In this document: positions 32,993 to 41,753 of the stretch, one piece after another
Position numbering within the stretch: position 1 is the stretch's first letter
Layout of the letters: each line of letters opens with the position of its first letter
Assembly (NCBI GenBank): GCA_016223205.1
Contig: JACRPM010000014.1
Coordinates: 1 to 64,000, forward strand
Source of the DNA: Candidatus Saganbacteria bacterium
Lineage (GTDB): Bacteria > Margulisbacteria > WOR-1 > XYC2-FULL-46-14 > WPAF01
Length of the DNA: 64,000 nt
Direction of reading: 5' to 3'
Translations under genes and position numbers: made by a program
The notes under the pieces: model-generated
Databases searched by the model: none
What the model was told of the DNA's origin: nothing
What the model saw: the letters and a program-made list of their open reading frames with translations, nothing else

Positions 32993-34264
32993 GTGAAATA
33001 TCAAAGACCACGCGGAACCCGTGATATTTTGCCAAGTGAGATTGATATCTGGCAAAAGATAGAAAAAACCTGCCGGGAGATATTTGAGCTTTTTAACTAT
33101 CGCGAAATTCGTCCCCCCATCTTTGAATCTACCGACCTTTTTTCTCGTTCAATAGGCAAAGAAACTGATATTGTTTCAAAAGAGATGTACACATTTCATG
33201 ATCGAAGCAATCGTTCCCTAACCCTTCGTCCGGAAGCAACCGCTCCCGTTGTAAGAGCAATAATTGAAGATAATCTGTTACAACAGAATCAACAGTTAAA
33301 ATTGTATTATCAAGGGCCAATGTTTCGTTATGAAAGACAACAGGCAGGTCGTTATAGGCAATTTCATCAAATTGGAGTAGAAATATTCGGATCGAATAAT
33401 CCTTTAGTTGACGCAGAAATTATCTATATGGCCTCGAAAATATTTAACAAGCTCAACCTTAACGATTTGGTGATAAATATCAATTCAGTAGGGGACAAGA
33501 ATTGTCGACCAAACTACATAAATGAATTAAAAAGATATTTTGAGAAAAATCAGCGTCAGGTCTGCCATGATTGCACGAAAAGATTAGAGACAAATCCCTT
33601 GAGAATACTAGATTGCAAAAATCCGACTTGTCAAAATGTTGTAAAGTTGGCCCCCAAATTAAAAGATTCATTATGCAATGAGTGTAAAATGCATTTTAAC
33701 AGGGTGATATCTTCGCTATCAAAATTAAATGTAAATTATCAAATTAACGATCAATTGGTAAGAGGATTGGACTATTATACGCGAACAACGTTTGAGGTTG
33801 TTTCAAATCAACTCGGTGCCCAAAATGCAGTGTGCGGGGGGGGGCGTTATGACGATTTGGTTGAAGAATTGGGAGGTAAATCAACTCCGGCAACGGGATT
33901 TGCAATTGGTCTAGAGAGGGTGGTAGAGGTGATGCAAAAAATGTCTTTACAAAGAGGAGAAGACCAAGGGGTCAAAGAAATTGATTTATTCATTGCCGCA
34001 ATGGGTGAAGAAGCGCAAATGATCGGTTTTGAGCTTTTAACCAAGATCCGGGAGAAAGGGCTGACAGCTGATCAGGATTATCTTGGGAAATCCCTAAAGG
34101 CGCAGATGAAAGCCGCCGACCATTTGGCGGCAAAATATGTTTATATTATCGGCGAAGAAGAATTGGTCAAAAAAACAGCCATACTTAGAAACATGAAAAC
34201 TGCCGAACAAAAAGAAGTTGCCTTCGATAAATTGTCGGAAGAACTGCATGGCTTGGCGAATTAA
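32993..34264 (+). CDS. hisS: Histidyl-tRNA synthetase, compositionally mosaic
   Basis: The class II synthetase motifs are intact: RPRGTRDILP at the N-terminus, LTLRPEATAPVVRA near residue 78, motif 2 in GPMFRYERQQAGRYRQFHQIGVE near 111, the HisA segment GLDYYTRTTFEVV near 257, and motif 3 GGGRYDDLVEELGG followed by GFAIGLERV. The C-terminal anticodon-binding domain reaches residue 423. The first ~1,000 bases are AT-rich with codons unlike its neighbours, whereas the last ~230 bases look chromosomal, so the gene may be a recombinant. The GTG start sits 6 bases after TATAAT. The 3' end overlaps the next small gene by 17 bases. Confidence 0.95.
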   Translation: MKYQRPRGTRDILPSEIDIWQKIEKTCREIFELFNYREIRPPIFESTDLFSRSIGKETDIVSKEMYTFHDRSNRSLTLRPEATAPVVRAIIEDNLLQQNQQLKLYYQGPMFRYERQQAGRYRQFHQIGVEIFGSNNPLVDAEIIYMASKIFNKLNLNDLVININSVGDKNCRPNYINELKRYFEKNQRQVCHDCTKRLETNPLRILDCKNPTCQNVVKLAPKLKDSLCNECKMHFNRVISSLSKLNVNYQINDQLVRGLDYYTRTTFEVVSNQLGAQNAVCGGGRYDDLVEELGGKSTPATGFAIGLERVVEVMQKMSLQRGEDQGVKEIDLFIAAMGEEAQMIGFELLTKIREKGLTADQDYLGKSLKAQMKAADHLAAKYVYIIGEEELVKKTAILRNMKTAEQKEVAFDKLSEELHGLAN

Positions 34265-34541
34265 ATATTCAAATCACCTTAGGGAACGGGTTAAAATCAG
34301 GGAATTGCCTTATGATCTGGCAAAAGATATTTTAATCTTTGCCGTGGAACGCTATTATGATACAATTACTCATTATCTGATCGCTCTGGGGCGCGGTAAA
34401 TACAAAGGAAAAACCCGCGTGTTTGCCGTGACTTATAAAGAAGATTGGGAGAATAAAGTGGTCGAGGTGATTACCATCCATCCCTTAAAGACCGGACAAA
34501 AAGATAATCGAATTAAAAGCGGGAGGTGGGTTGAGAAATGA
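34248..34541 (+). CDS. Small toxin-like protein (DUF4258/BrnT-like)
   Basis: A 97-residue basic protein beginning MAWRIKYSNHLRERVKIREL. The pattern of an R-rich helix, then TRVFAVTYKEDWENKVVEVITIHPLK, where paired beta strands end in V-x-T-x-H, resembles DUF4258/BrnT-like RelE-fold toxins. It is followed with a four-base overlap by a DUF2283-like gene, a pairing found in toxin-antitoxin-like modules. Activity is unproven. I chose ATG 34248 because the conserved fold starts there; it lies inside the 3' end of hisS. Confidence 0.6.
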   Translation: MAWRIKYSNHLRERVKIRELPYDLAKDILIFAVERYYDTITHYLIALGRGKYKGKTRVFAVTYKEDWENKVVEVITIHPLKTGQKDNRIKSGRWVEK

Positions 34542-34744
34542 AAAAACCCAAAGTGCATTTTGATCTGGACAGCGACGTGCTTTATATTGTAACCAAGAAA
34601 GGGCCGGAAGAGGGATTCGTTGAGGTGGCGGAAGGCGTAAATGTCGAGTTGGATAAGAACAAAAAGGTTGTTGGGATCGAAATTCTTAACGCCTCAAGAT
34701 TTTTAAACCCCTTTATTAAAAAGCTTCACTTGAGAAGGGTCTAA
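34538..34744 (+). CDS. DUF2283 family protein, likely antitoxin partner
   Basis: The 68-residue sequence has the DUF2283 layout: a strand V-H-F-D-x-D-x-D-V-L-Y-I, then EVAEGVNVELDKNKKVVGIEILNAS, ending in basic residues. It overlaps the preceding toxin-like gene by four bases (ATGA) and directly abuts aspS. DUF2283 proteins are often next to DUF4258/RelE-like genes and are taken as antitoxins; binding and regulation have not been shown here. Confidence 0.72.
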   Translation: MKKPKVHFDLDSDVLYIVTKKGPEEGFVEVAEGVNVELDKNKKVVGIEILNASRFLNPFIKKLHLRRV

Positions 34745-36541
34745 GTGCGCAGAACCCACAATTGCGGCGAAGTTACAGCAGCCGAAGTAGACAAAGAGGT
34801 CTACCTTTTGGGCTGGGTGCACAGGAGGCGCGATCACGGCGGGCTGATCTTTATCGACTTGCGCGACCGGTCGGGGCTGGTGCAGGTGGTCATAAAAAGC
34901 GAGGATAAAAAGCTCCACGCCGAGGCCGAGCATCTCCGCAGCGAATTCGTGATCCAGGTGCAGGGCAAAGTATTAAAACGAACGCCTGAAACGGTAAATA
35001 AAGCGCTCAAGACCGGGGAGATCGAGGTGGCCGCCAATCATCTGGAGATCTTAAATACCAGCAAGACCCCGCCCATCGAGATCGCCGATCCCTCGACCGA
35101 ACCCGATGAGATGGTGCGCCTCAAATACCGTTATATCGACCTGCGCAAGGACAAGATGCGCGAAAACCTGATCTTCCGCCACAAGGTGACCAAGGCCGTC
35201 TCCGATTATCTGGATGAGCTCGGCTTTTTAGAGATAGAGACGCCATTCTTGACCAAGTCCACCCCCGAAGGGGCGCGGGACTTTCTGGTGCCCAGCCGGC
35301 TTAATCCCGGCAAGTTTTATGCCCTGCCGCAATCGCCCCAGCTTTTCAAACAGCTCCTCATGGTAGCCGGCATGGAGAAGTATTATCAAGTGGTGCGCTG
35401 TTTTCGGGACGAGGACCTGCGCGCCGACCGCCAGCCGGAATTCACCCAGCTCGACCTCGAAATGTCCTTTGTTTCCCGCGAGGAGATCATCAATGTTATA
35501 GAGGGCTTGATGCAGTTCACTCTCAAGGAGCTCGAAAAATACATCGACCTGTACCGCGGCATCACCATTCCGCTCATCAATGTTCCTTTCCCCCGCATGA
35601 CCTGGGATGACGCCATGAACCGCTTCGGCACCGATAAACCGGATATGAGATTCGGCCTGGAGCTTATCGATATTTCCGACTTAGTTCGCGATTCAGGGTT
35701 AGGTATTTTCAGCAAGACCGTGGCGGCGGGGGGAGTGGTCAAGTGCATCAACGTGAAAGGCGGGGAGCGGAAGCTTTCCCGCACCGAACTCGATAAATTG
35801 GAAGCTTTCGCTAAAGGGATGGGAGCCAAGGGATTGGCCTGGATGGTCATAACGGCGGAAGGCCCCAGATCGCCCATTGCCAAATTCTTCAAAGAAGATG
35901 AGCTTAACCTGATATTTACCCGCGCCAAGGCCGAAGCCGGCGACGTATTGCTGTTTGCCGCGGACACCCTGGATATGGCCAATCTCATTTTGGGCGCGGT
36001 GCGCACCGATCTGGGCCGCAAACTCGAGCTTATCGATAAGAACAGTTTTCATTTTCTCTGGGTGGTGGATTTTCCGCTTTTCGAGTATTCCGATACCGAA
36101 AAGCGCTGGGTTTCGCGTCACCATCCCTTTACCGCGCCGCAAGGCGAGTGGGACGATATCGAAGAACGCTTTGCCAAAGACCCGGCCAAGATCAAGGCCC
36201 AGGCCTATGACTTTGTCTTGAACGGGGAGGAGATCGGCGGGGGAAGTATCCGTATCCATCGCCGGGATATCCAGAATAAGATCTTCAAGATCCTGGGGCT
36301 CAAGGAAGAAGAGGTCAATCTACGGTTCAGTTTTCTGCTCGATGCTTTGGATTACGGCGCGCCGCCGCACGGCGGGGTGGCGTTGGGGCTGGATCGATTA
36401 GTGATGCTTTTGGCAGGGATGGAAAGTATCCGCGATGTGATCGCCTTCCCCAAGACCCAATCGGCGCTCTGTCCTTTGACCGGCGGGCCGGATACGGTGG
36501 ATCCGCATCAATTAAAAGAGCTCCATATAAAGGTGGTATAA
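34745..36541 (+). CDS. aspS: Aspartyl-tRNA synthetase (bacterial type)
   Basis: The 598-residue length and the GAD insertion domain mark the bacterial type. The OB-fold anticodon domain opens [20 protein letters not shown] and contains [20 protein letters not shown]. Class II motifs follow: [20 protein letters not shown] (motif 1), [18 protein letters not shown] (motif 2) and [19 protein letters not shown] (motif 3). It begins with GTG immediately after the DUF2283 stop and precedes purA by four bases. Whether it also charges tRNA-Asn cannot be judged from this window. Confidence 0.97.
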   Translation: MRRTHNCGEVTAAEVDKEVYLLGWVHRRRDHGGLIFIDLRDRSGLVQVVIKSEDKKLHAEAEHLRSEFVIQVQGKVLKRTPETVNKALKTGEIEVAANHLEILNTSKTPPIEIADPSTEPDEMVRLKYRYIDLRKDKMRENLIFRHKVTKAVSDYLDELGFLEIETPFLTKSTPEGARDFLVPSRLNPGKFYALPQSPQLFKQLLMVAGMEKYYQVVRCFRDEDLRADRQPEFTQLDLEMSFVSREEIINVIEGLMQFTLKELEKYIDLYRGITIPLINVPFPRMTWDDAMNRFGTDKPDMRFGLELIDISDLVRDSGLGIFSKTVAAGGVVKCINVKGGERKLSRTELDKLEAFAKGMGAKGLAWMVITAEGPRSPIAKFFKEDELNLIFTRAKAEAGDVLLFAADTLDMANLILGAVRTDLGRKLELIDKNSFHFLWVVDFPLFEYSDTEKRWVSRHHPFTAPQGEWDDIEERFAKDPAKIKAQAYDFVLNGEEIGGGSIRIHRRDIQNKIFKILGLKEEEVNLRFSFLLDALDYGAPPHGGVALGLDRLVMLLAGMESIRDVIAFPKTQSALCPLTGGPDTVDPHQLKELHIKVV

Positions 36542-36545
36542 AAAC

Positions 36546-37823
36546 ATGTCAGTGATGGTGGTATTAGGGACCCAGTGGGGCGACGAAGGCAAGGGGAAGA
36601 TAACCGATCTTTTGGCCCGGGATGTGGACCTGGTGGTGCGCTACCAGGGCGGCAACAACGCCGGGCATACCGTAGTGATCAAGGAGACCACCTTTAAACT
36701 TCATCTCATCCCTTCCGGTATTTTTTATCCCAATGTAATGTGCCTGATCGGCAACGGGGTGGTGGTGGATCCCGCGGTCTTGCTGCAAGAGATCGAATCC
36801 CTCCGAACCCAAGGCCATTCCGGCGACAATTTGCGCATTTCCGGCCAGGCGCACGTGATCTTCCCGTACCATAAAGATCTGGATTCCGCCCAGGAAAAAA
36901 AGGCGGAGGCCGGACGCATCGGCACCACTTCCCGGGGCATCGGGCCCTGCTATGTCGACAAATACAACCGCCGCGGCATCCGCATCTCTGACCTTTTCAA
37001 CCAGGAGGTTTTTAAGGCCAAGCTCAAATGGAACCTGGACGAAAAATCGTGGATACTGAACAATTATTACGGCATGAAGGTTTCCTACGACCTGGATAGT
37101 ATCCTCAATGAATACCTGGGTTACGCTCATGCCATAAAAAAACAGGTAGTGGACGAATCAACCTCGCTGGTGCAGGAAGCCATCATTCAGCGCAAACATA
37201 TTCTGATGGAAGGCGCCCAGGGCACCATGCTCGATGTCGACCACGGCACTTATCCTTATGTCACCTCCTCCAATCCCATCTCGGGCGGGGCCTGCGTGGG
37301 GGCGGGTTTCTCTCCGCGGGCGATAGACGAGATCATCGGCGTCACCAAGGCCTATGTGACGCGGGTGGGGGGAGGGCCTTTCCCTACCGAGATCGACGGA
37401 AAGGGGGGCGAAGAGTTGAGAGAAAAGGGACACGAATACGGCGCCACCACCGGGCGGCCCCGCCGCTGCGGTTGGTTCGATGGCGTAGTAATGAGGCATG
37501 CCAGCAAGATCAACGGTTTGACTTCGTTGGCGGTAACCAAGCTGGACGTTTTGGACTCCTTCGAGAAGATCGATGTTTGTACGGCCTATCGTCTAAACGG
37601 CAAAGAGATCAAGCACTTCCCGACCGATATGGCCAAACTGGAGAAGTGCGAGCCCGTCTATACGGAGCTTTCCGGCTGGAGGGAAACGCTCGGCAAGATA
37701 ACCGATTACAAACATCTCCCGGCCAACGCCAAAAAGTACCTGGATAAACTGGCGGAACTGGCCGGCTGCAAGATCTCCCTGGTCTCGGTGGGCGCGGAAC
37801 GGGGACAGATCATAAAACTTTAG
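36546..37823 (+). CDS. purA: Adenylosuccinate synthetase
   Basis: PurA joins IMP and aspartate with GTP on the way to AMP. Key segments are present: GTQWGDEGKGKITDLLA (catalytic Asp and P-loop-like turn, residues 8-24), GGNNAGHTVV near 35 with the catalytic His, TTSRGIGPCYVDK near 128, and GPFPTEI near 278. At 425 residues it is full-length. It follows aspS by four bases. Next to it is an unknown gene behind a possible ribosome-site hairpin. Confidence 0.97.
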   Translation: MSVMVVLGTQWGDEGKGKITDLLARDVDLVVRYQGGNNAGHTVVIKETTFKLHLIPSGIFYPNVMCLIGNGVVVDPAVLLQEIESLRTQGHSGDNLRISGQAHVIFPYHKDLDSAQEKKAEAGRIGTTSRGIGPCYVDKYNRRGIRISDLFNQEVFKAKLKWNLDEKSWILNNYYGMKVSYDLDSILNEYLGYAHAIKKQVVDESTSLVQEAIIQRKHILMEGAQGTMLDVDHGTYPYVTSSNPISGGACVGAGFSPRAIDEIIGVTKAYVTRVGGGPFPTEIDGKGGEELREKGHEYGATTGRPRRCGWFDGVVMRHASKINGLTSLAVTKLDVLDSFEKIDVCTAYRLNGKEIKHFPTDMAKLEKCEPVYTELSGWRETLGKITDYKHLPANAKKYLDKLAELAGCKISLVSVGAERGQIIKL

Positions 37824-37842
37824 CTGAAATTTTCACACCATC

Positions 37843-37863
37843 CCTCCGATAACTACCCGGAGG
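37843..37863 (+). promoter_or_regulatory. Hairpin covering the ribosome site of the next gene
   Basis: CCTCCG (37843-37848) can pair with CGGAGG (37858-37863), which contains the Shine-Dalgarno site for the ATG at 37870. The stem could reduce translation unless opened. The 6-bp stem could also be chance. Confidence 0.4.
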
Positions 37864-37869
37864 ATTTTT

Positions 37870-38595
37870 ATGGCTATAACACCAAATGAGCGTATCGGCG
37901 GACCAAGAGGACGTCATGACATCGGAGGCGGAACATCGACGCGGGCGATCAGCTTTATCCCCTTGGCTTCGGTTTCGAGAGTCGGCCATACGATTTTTAA
38001 AAGCGCCGCCCCGAAAGCGGCCTGGCCATTGCCGCAAGCTTTAATAGTTATGCGGACGCCACAGCTTAGAGAATGGGGGATAATAAAATTGGAACGCTTG
38101 ACCTTTAACGGCGATCGTGGAACGGGTTTTGTTACTGTCCAAGAGGCCGAAGCGCTGCGGCTTCATCTTCAATTCGCGAACAGGGAAGAGCTGTCGCGCG
38201 CCCAGATCGTTGCAGTGAGGAACGGCTGTACTCTCTGGAGCGCGATCGGCCGTAGGACAGCATCTGAGGACACCGAATCACCGATAAATGAAAGGAAAGC
38301 ATGGTTAAATCAAGGACGAGCTTTTCTTGAGGGCAGAGGTGAGGATCCGGGTTCAATTTTAGTACGGGTCAATGCCAACGGCGAAGTTCATCTTTTTTCT
38401 AGTGTATTTCCCCTCAGTTCCGTTAAGAATATCCTGGTGAGGGTTAGTTTAGAAAGGGAAGAAGACGGACAGGGATTCCTGATCGTTAAACATCAAAACG
38501 GAAAGCCGGTCAGCGACAGGCAAGGCAATAAACTAGGAAAGATACTTTTTGCCCTAAACGGGATGATGATCCCCTTGCGGCACTTCTGGTATTGA
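37870..38595 (+). CDS. Unknown protein (241 aa)
   Basis: Not recognised. The N-terminal ~40 residues are low-complexity (GGPRGRHDIGGGTST), then two beta-rich segments: RTPQLREWGIIKLERLTFNG and GSILVRVNANGEVHLFSSVF. No signal peptide, membrane segment or cysteine motif is seen. GGAGG lies seven bases before the ATG, within a hairpin. The gene's 3' end overlaps the -35 region of the glutaredoxin promoter. The N-terminal style, a short disordered Gly/Arg/Pro stretch then a small domain, resembles the truncated ORF at the right edge only in general terms. Confidence 0.55.
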   Translation: MAITPNERIGGPRGRHDIGGGTSTRAISFIPLASVSRVGHTIFKSAAPKAAWPLPQALIVMRTPQLREWGIIKLERLTFNGDRGTGFVTVQEAEALRLHLQFANREELSRAQIVAVRNGCTLWSAIGRRTASEDTESPINERKAWLNQGRAFLEGRGEDPGSILVRVNANGEVHLFSSVFPLSSVKNILVRVSLEREEDGQGFLIVKHQNGKPVSDRQGNKLGKILFALNGMMIPLRHFWY

Positions 38596-38603
38596 TCTAT
38601 AAT
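38575..38603 (+). promoter_or_regulatory. Promoter of the glutaredoxin-FTR operon
   Basis: TTGCGG (38575-38580) and TATAAT (38598-38603) are 17 bp apart and lie over the end of the preceding gene. GTG 38610 starts 6 bases after the -10 box, giving a leaderless mRNA. Confidence 0.75.
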
Positions 38604-38609
38604 TTCCGG

Positions 38610-38894
38610 GTGATCAAATTTACCCACATTGACGGCGACTCCACTAAAAAAGTCATCCTTTACGCCTTATCTACCTGCGGTTGGTGCAAACGCGCCAAAG
38701 AGCATTTGAACAAGCTGGGCGTGGCCTACGATTACGTGGATGCCGACCTGGTGGACGACGCCCAAAGCAAGGAGATCGAGAGCGAAGTCATCAAGTGGGT
38801 AAAAAAAGAGATGTATCCCACGGTTGTGATCGACAATAAAGAGGCCCTCATCGCCACCGACCTTGATCATTTGAAAAAAGCGTTGGGCAAGTGA
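38610..38894 (+). CDS. Glutaredoxin family protein
   Basis: A 94-residue thioredoxin-fold protein with the active-site CGWC in [18 protein letters not shown] and the cis-proline in MYPTVVIDN near residue 71. The C-terminal [14 protein letters not shown] is like NrdH/small glutaredoxins. The adjacent gene encodes a ferredoxin:thioredoxin reductase catalytic subunit, so this protein is probably the disulfide partner it reduces. GTG 38610 is chosen because the -10 box occupies the preceding codons (the frame is open from 38592). Its cellular target is not known. Confidence 0.85.
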   Translation: MIKFTHIDGDSTKKVILYALSTCGWCKRAKEHLNKLGVAYDYVDADLVDDAQSKEIESEVIKWVKKEMYPTVVIDNKEALIATDLDHLKKALGK

Positions 38895-39397
38895 TGGCAG
38901 AAATACCGACCACAGAGATAGATAATTTATACGATCGGCTGAACCGGGAGGCGGAGGGGGGCGGCTATCACCTCAATCCGGATGTGGAGTTCACCAAGGG
39001 ATTGGTCCGGGGCTTGCTTACTAACGAAGGCCGCTACGGTTACTGGGCCTGTCCCTGCCGCCGCGCTTCGGGAGTTAAAGCCGAAGACCTGGACATCATC
39101 TGCCCCTGCGATTACCGCGACCCCGACCTTAACGAATTCGGCGCCTGTTACTGCGCGCTGTATGTGGTGGATGAGATCAAGCAGGGAAAGCGGGCGGCCC
39201 AGCCCGTTCCGGAGCGCCGGCCTCCCAAAGAAGAAAGAGATAAGATAAAGCGACAGGCGCTGGCCGAAACGGCGGCCAGGCTCTCTAAACCGGTTTGGAG
39301 ATGCAGGGTCTGCGGTTATCTGTGCGCCCGGGATAATCCTCCCGAGATCTGCCCCATCTGCAAAGCCCATCAGGACCGCTTCGAAAAATTCATGTGA
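38894..39397 (+). CDS. Ferredoxin:thioredoxin reductase catalytic subunit fused to a rubredoxin-like domain
   Basis: Residues 1-105 hold the FTR catalytic chain: [10 protein letters not shown], then [24 protein letters not shown]. These CPC/CPC/CYC cysteines bind a 4Fe-4S cluster beside a redox disulfide. After a linker rich in charged residues, the last 35 residues ([24 protein letters not shown]) form a C-x2-C, C-x2-C rubredoxin-like iron site. The start is ATG 38894 (or GTG 38891, three bases earlier) overlapping the glutaredoxin stop. The fused rubredoxin could supply electrons directly to the cluster; that is inference. No separate variable FTR subunit is seen. Confidence 0.9.
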   Translation: MAEIPTTEIDNLYDRLNREAEGGGYHLNPDVEFTKGLVRGLLTNEGRYGYWACPCRRASGVKAEDLDIICPCDYRDPDLNEFGACYCALYVVDEIKQGKRAAQPVPERRPPKEERDKIKRQALAETAARLSKPVWRCRVCGYLCARDNPPEICPICKAHQDRFEKFM

Positions 39398-40050
39398 AGA
39401 AAGCCGTTGTTCTCCTATCCGGCGGGTTGGATTCCTCAACTGTCCTTTATTACGCCAAAGCCAAGGGATATAAATGTCACGCTTTGATATTTGATTACGG
39501 GCAGAGGCATAAGAGGGAGCTGCGTTCTGCGGTAGCGGTTACCCTTCGACTTCGCTCAGGGCAAGCGAGGCGCGTTTCGGTTGCGTACAGCGTTTTGCGG
39601 ATAAAATTTCCCTGGAAAGGGAGCGCACTGCTGGATAAGAAAATGAAAGTGCCGGTTAAAGGGAAATTTTCCGGCATACCGGCTACTTATGTTCCGGCCA
39701 GAAATACGATCTTCTTGAGTTTCGCTTTGTCTTACGCCGAAGCGATCGGGGCGAAGGCGATCTTTATCGGCGCCAACGCCATCGATTATTCCGGCTATCC
39801 CGACTGCCGTCCGGAGTTTTTCAGGGCTTTCCAGAAGGTCATTGAGACCGGCACTAAGGCCAAAAAGATCAAGATCGTTGCTCCTCTTTTGCGCTTAACC
39901 AAAGAGCAGATCGTTCGGCTGGCGATGAATCTTAAAGTCCCGATCGAGCTCACCTGGTCCTGCTATCAGGGCGGAGCCAAACCCTGCGGGGTATGCGACT
40001 CCTGCCGGTTGAGGCAGAAGGGCTTTTCATTATATAATAGGGCCGCATGA
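39394..40050 (+). CDS. queC: 7-cyano-7-deazaguanine synthase (with repeat insertion)
   Basis: QueC makes preQ0 for queuosine. The ATP PP-loop is [17 protein letters not shown] at residues 5-21, and the zinc-binding C-terminus is [16 protein letters not shown]. Between residues 50 and 58 the sequence TLRLRSGQA is encoded by a dispersed hairpin repeat (39541-39567) inserted in frame. The 218 residues are otherwise of family length. It overlaps both neighbours by four bases. queH, a later queuosine step, is at 61509. Confidence 0.93.
   Translation: MKKAVVLLSGGLDSSTVLYYAKAKGYKCHALIFDYGQRHKRELRSAVAVTLRLRSGQARRVSVAYSVLRIKFPWKGSALLDKKMKVPVKGKFSGIPATYVPARNTIFLSFALSYAEAIGAKAIFIGANAIDYSGYPDCRPEFFRAFQKVIETGTKAKKIKIVAPLLRLTKEQIVRLAMNLKVPIELTWSCYQGGAKPCGVCDSCRLRQKGFSLYNRAA
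39541..39567 (+). repeat. In-frame hairpin repeat in queC
   Basis: The words CCCTTCGACTTCGCTCAGGG and the following CAAGC match a dispersed palindromic repeat type common in bacterial intergenic DNA (CCCT...AGGG arms). Here it lies inside queC and is read as TLRLRSGQA without breaking the frame. Confidence 0.75.
40009..40038 (+). promoter_or_regulatory. Promoter of the amj gene
   Basis: TTGAGG (40009-40014) and TATAAT (40033-40038) are 18 bp apart inside the end of queC. The next ATG at 40047 lies 8 bases after the -10 box. Confidence 0.6.
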
Positions 40051-40865
40051 GCCCACTTGTCGTTATCTGCATATTTACCGGGATTATCCACTTTGCCGAA
40101 TGTACGGCTTCTTCCTTGAGATTGGCGGGGGTACGCACGAAGCAGATCGCCACTTCGCTCTCGTTCGTGAACGCGACCCTGCTGGTTACCCGATTGTCCA
40201 ACATGCTGCAGGCGCCCTTTCTGGGGGGCATGGTGGATTATGCGATTAATAAAGGGGATATCGCGCATTTGGCTGCTGATTTCCGCTTTGTTATCTTTGC
40301 GGCTTTTATCGGCAACTCGGTTGCGGCCGTATTAACTCCCTTTTCGGTCTCGATCTTCACCAAGGCCATCGAGCGGTTCGAGATCGGGGGATCGGTGCCG
40401 CGGTTGATCGTTTCGGCCTTCCGCCCCAAAAACTTAAAGGCCATTATTAAAAGATTCCGCCTTCCCAGCCGGGAATCCTTATCCGGCTTATCGCTAAAAG
40501 GCATGCCGCAGGGTTTTCTCTGGCTTAATCTAGTAATGGTCTCGATCTACGCCATCGGCGTGCTGGCCGCCCTTTACGCGGGGGCCATGGTGCCGGAATA
40601 CCGGGTGACGGCTACCCAGCTTTCCGCCATCGTCAACGGCCTGGCCACTATTCTCTTGACCCTGATGGTCGACCCCACCTGCGCCTATATCACCGACCAG
40701 GCGGTGAGGGGCAAGAGGAAGGAAGGGGATGTGCGAACCATGGTCTTCTACATTATATTAGGCCGCGTCGTTGGGACCCTGGTCCTTTCCCAGCTGCTTT
40801 TCCTGCCTTCCGCGGAATATATCAAGTCCGTGACCCTTATGGTCAAGACCATGTTCGGACATTAA
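40047..40865 (+). CDS. amj: Lipid II flippase Amj family protein
   Basis: Amj (YdaH, DUF2837) is an alternative to MurJ for moving lipid II across the membrane. The 272-residue protein has the family opening: a hydrophobic helix with IIHFAECTASSLRLAGVRT, then LVTRLSNMLQAPFLGGMVD. About six membrane segments can be seen, including FVIFAAFIGNSVAAVLTPF and VVGTLVLSQLLFLP near the C-terminus. The gene has its own short-leader promoter and is next to ribF with one base between. Transport function is inferred from the family. Whether a MurJ exists elsewhere is unknown. Confidence 0.85.
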   Translation: MSPLVVICIFTGIIHFAECTASSLRLAGVRTKQIATSLSFVNATLLVTRLSNMLQAPFLGGMVDYAINKGDIAHLAADFRFVIFAAFIGNSVAAVLTPFSVSIFTKAIERFEIGGSVPRLIVSAFRPKNLKAIIKRFRLPSRESLSGLSLKGMPQGFLWLNLVMVSIYAIGVLAALYAGAMVPEYRVTATQLSAIVNGLATILLTLMVDPTCAYITDQAVRGKRKEGDVRTMVFYIILGRVVGTLVLSQLLFLPSAEYIKSVTLMVKTMFGH

Positions 40866-40866
40866 A

Positions 40867-41730
40867 ATGAGAGCCATCGTCGCCCTGGGCACTTTTGACG
40901 GCGTGCACCGCGGGCACCAGAGGATCATAAAGGACACGGTCTCCCTGGCGCGCCGGATGAAATTGCCCTCGATCGTCACCACCTTCGATCCTCATCCCCA
41001 GCAATTCATCTGTCCGGAACGGGGATTGAAGCTTTTAACCACCCTTACGGAACGCAAAGCCCTGCTGAAAGAACAAGGGGTCGATCGGGTGGTGGTCTTT
41101 AAATTCACCGAGAGGTTGCGGCGGATGAGCCACGAAAGGTTCGTCGTTAAATACCTGGTTGAAAAATTAAAAGCGGCGCAGGTTTTGGTCGGGTATGATT
41201 ATGCTTTCGGGCTCGATCGCCGGGGAGATGTGCGCGAGCTTCGCAGATTAGGTGAAAAATACGGCTTTACCGTCAAAATGGTGCGTCCGGTAAAAGAAGG
41301 CGGCCACATCATCAAGTCCAAACTGATCCGCGACCTTTTAAGCCGCGGGAAATTCGATCACGCGGTCCATCTTTTGGGGCATCCTTATAGAGTTACGGGA
41401 AAAGTGGTAAGGGGAACGGGAAGGGGAGGGGAGATCGGTTTTCCTACCGCCAATCTTTTCGTTGATCCGCATAAACTGATCCCGCATCATGGAGTTTATG
41501 CCGGGCGGTGGGGCAAGAAAAAATGCGCGGTCAATATTGGGGCGCGTCCGACCTTTGGGGTGGGGGGAGTGGCGGTGGAGGTCCATATCCTCAAGTTCCA
41601 TAAAAAACTCTATGACCGGACCTTGGCCGTGGATCTTTATAAAATGGTCAGGGAAGAGCGGCAATTCGCGGATGTCAAGAGATTGCGGGCGCAGATCGGC
41701 AAAGATGTTGCAATTGCCGAACGGGCCTGA
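40867..41730 (+). CDS. ribF: Bifunctional riboflavin kinase / FAD synthetase
   Basis: RibF makes FMN and FAD. The N-terminal adenylyltransferase domain has TFDGVHRGHQRII near residue 10 and TFDPHPQQF near 40. The C-terminal kinase domain opens YRVTGKVVRGTGRGGEIGFPTANL near residue 176, with GVYAG and the NIGARPTFG segment after it. The 287-residue length is a little shorter than the E. coli protein (313). It lies one base after amj and is followed by the rpsO promoter, as in many bacteria (ribF-rpsO-pnp). Confidence 0.95.
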   Translation: MRAIVALGTFDGVHRGHQRIIKDTVSLARRMKLPSIVTTFDPHPQQFICPERGLKLLTTLTERKALLKEQGVDRVVVFKFTERLRRMSHERFVVKYLVEKLKAAQVLVGYDYAFGLDRRGDVRELRRLGEKYGFTVKMVRPVKEGGHIIKSKLIRDLLSRGKFDHAVHLLGHPYRVTGKVVRGTGRGGEIGFPTANLFVDPHKLIPHHGVYAGRWGKKKCAVNIGARPTFGVGGVAVEVHILKFHKKLYDRTLAVDLYKMVREERQFADVKRLRAQIGKDVAIAERA

Positions 41731-41736
41731 TATAAT
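41708..41736 (+). promoter_or_regulatory. Promoter of rpsO-pnp
   Basis: TTGCAA (41708-41713) and TATAAT (41731-41736) are 17 bp apart, and TGA before the -10 gives an extended -10 (TG-A-TATAAT). Unlike most promoters here, it leaves a leader of about 10 bases with GGAG at 41740-41743. Confidence 0.75.
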
Positions 41737-41753
41737 TACGGAGTAATTAATCA

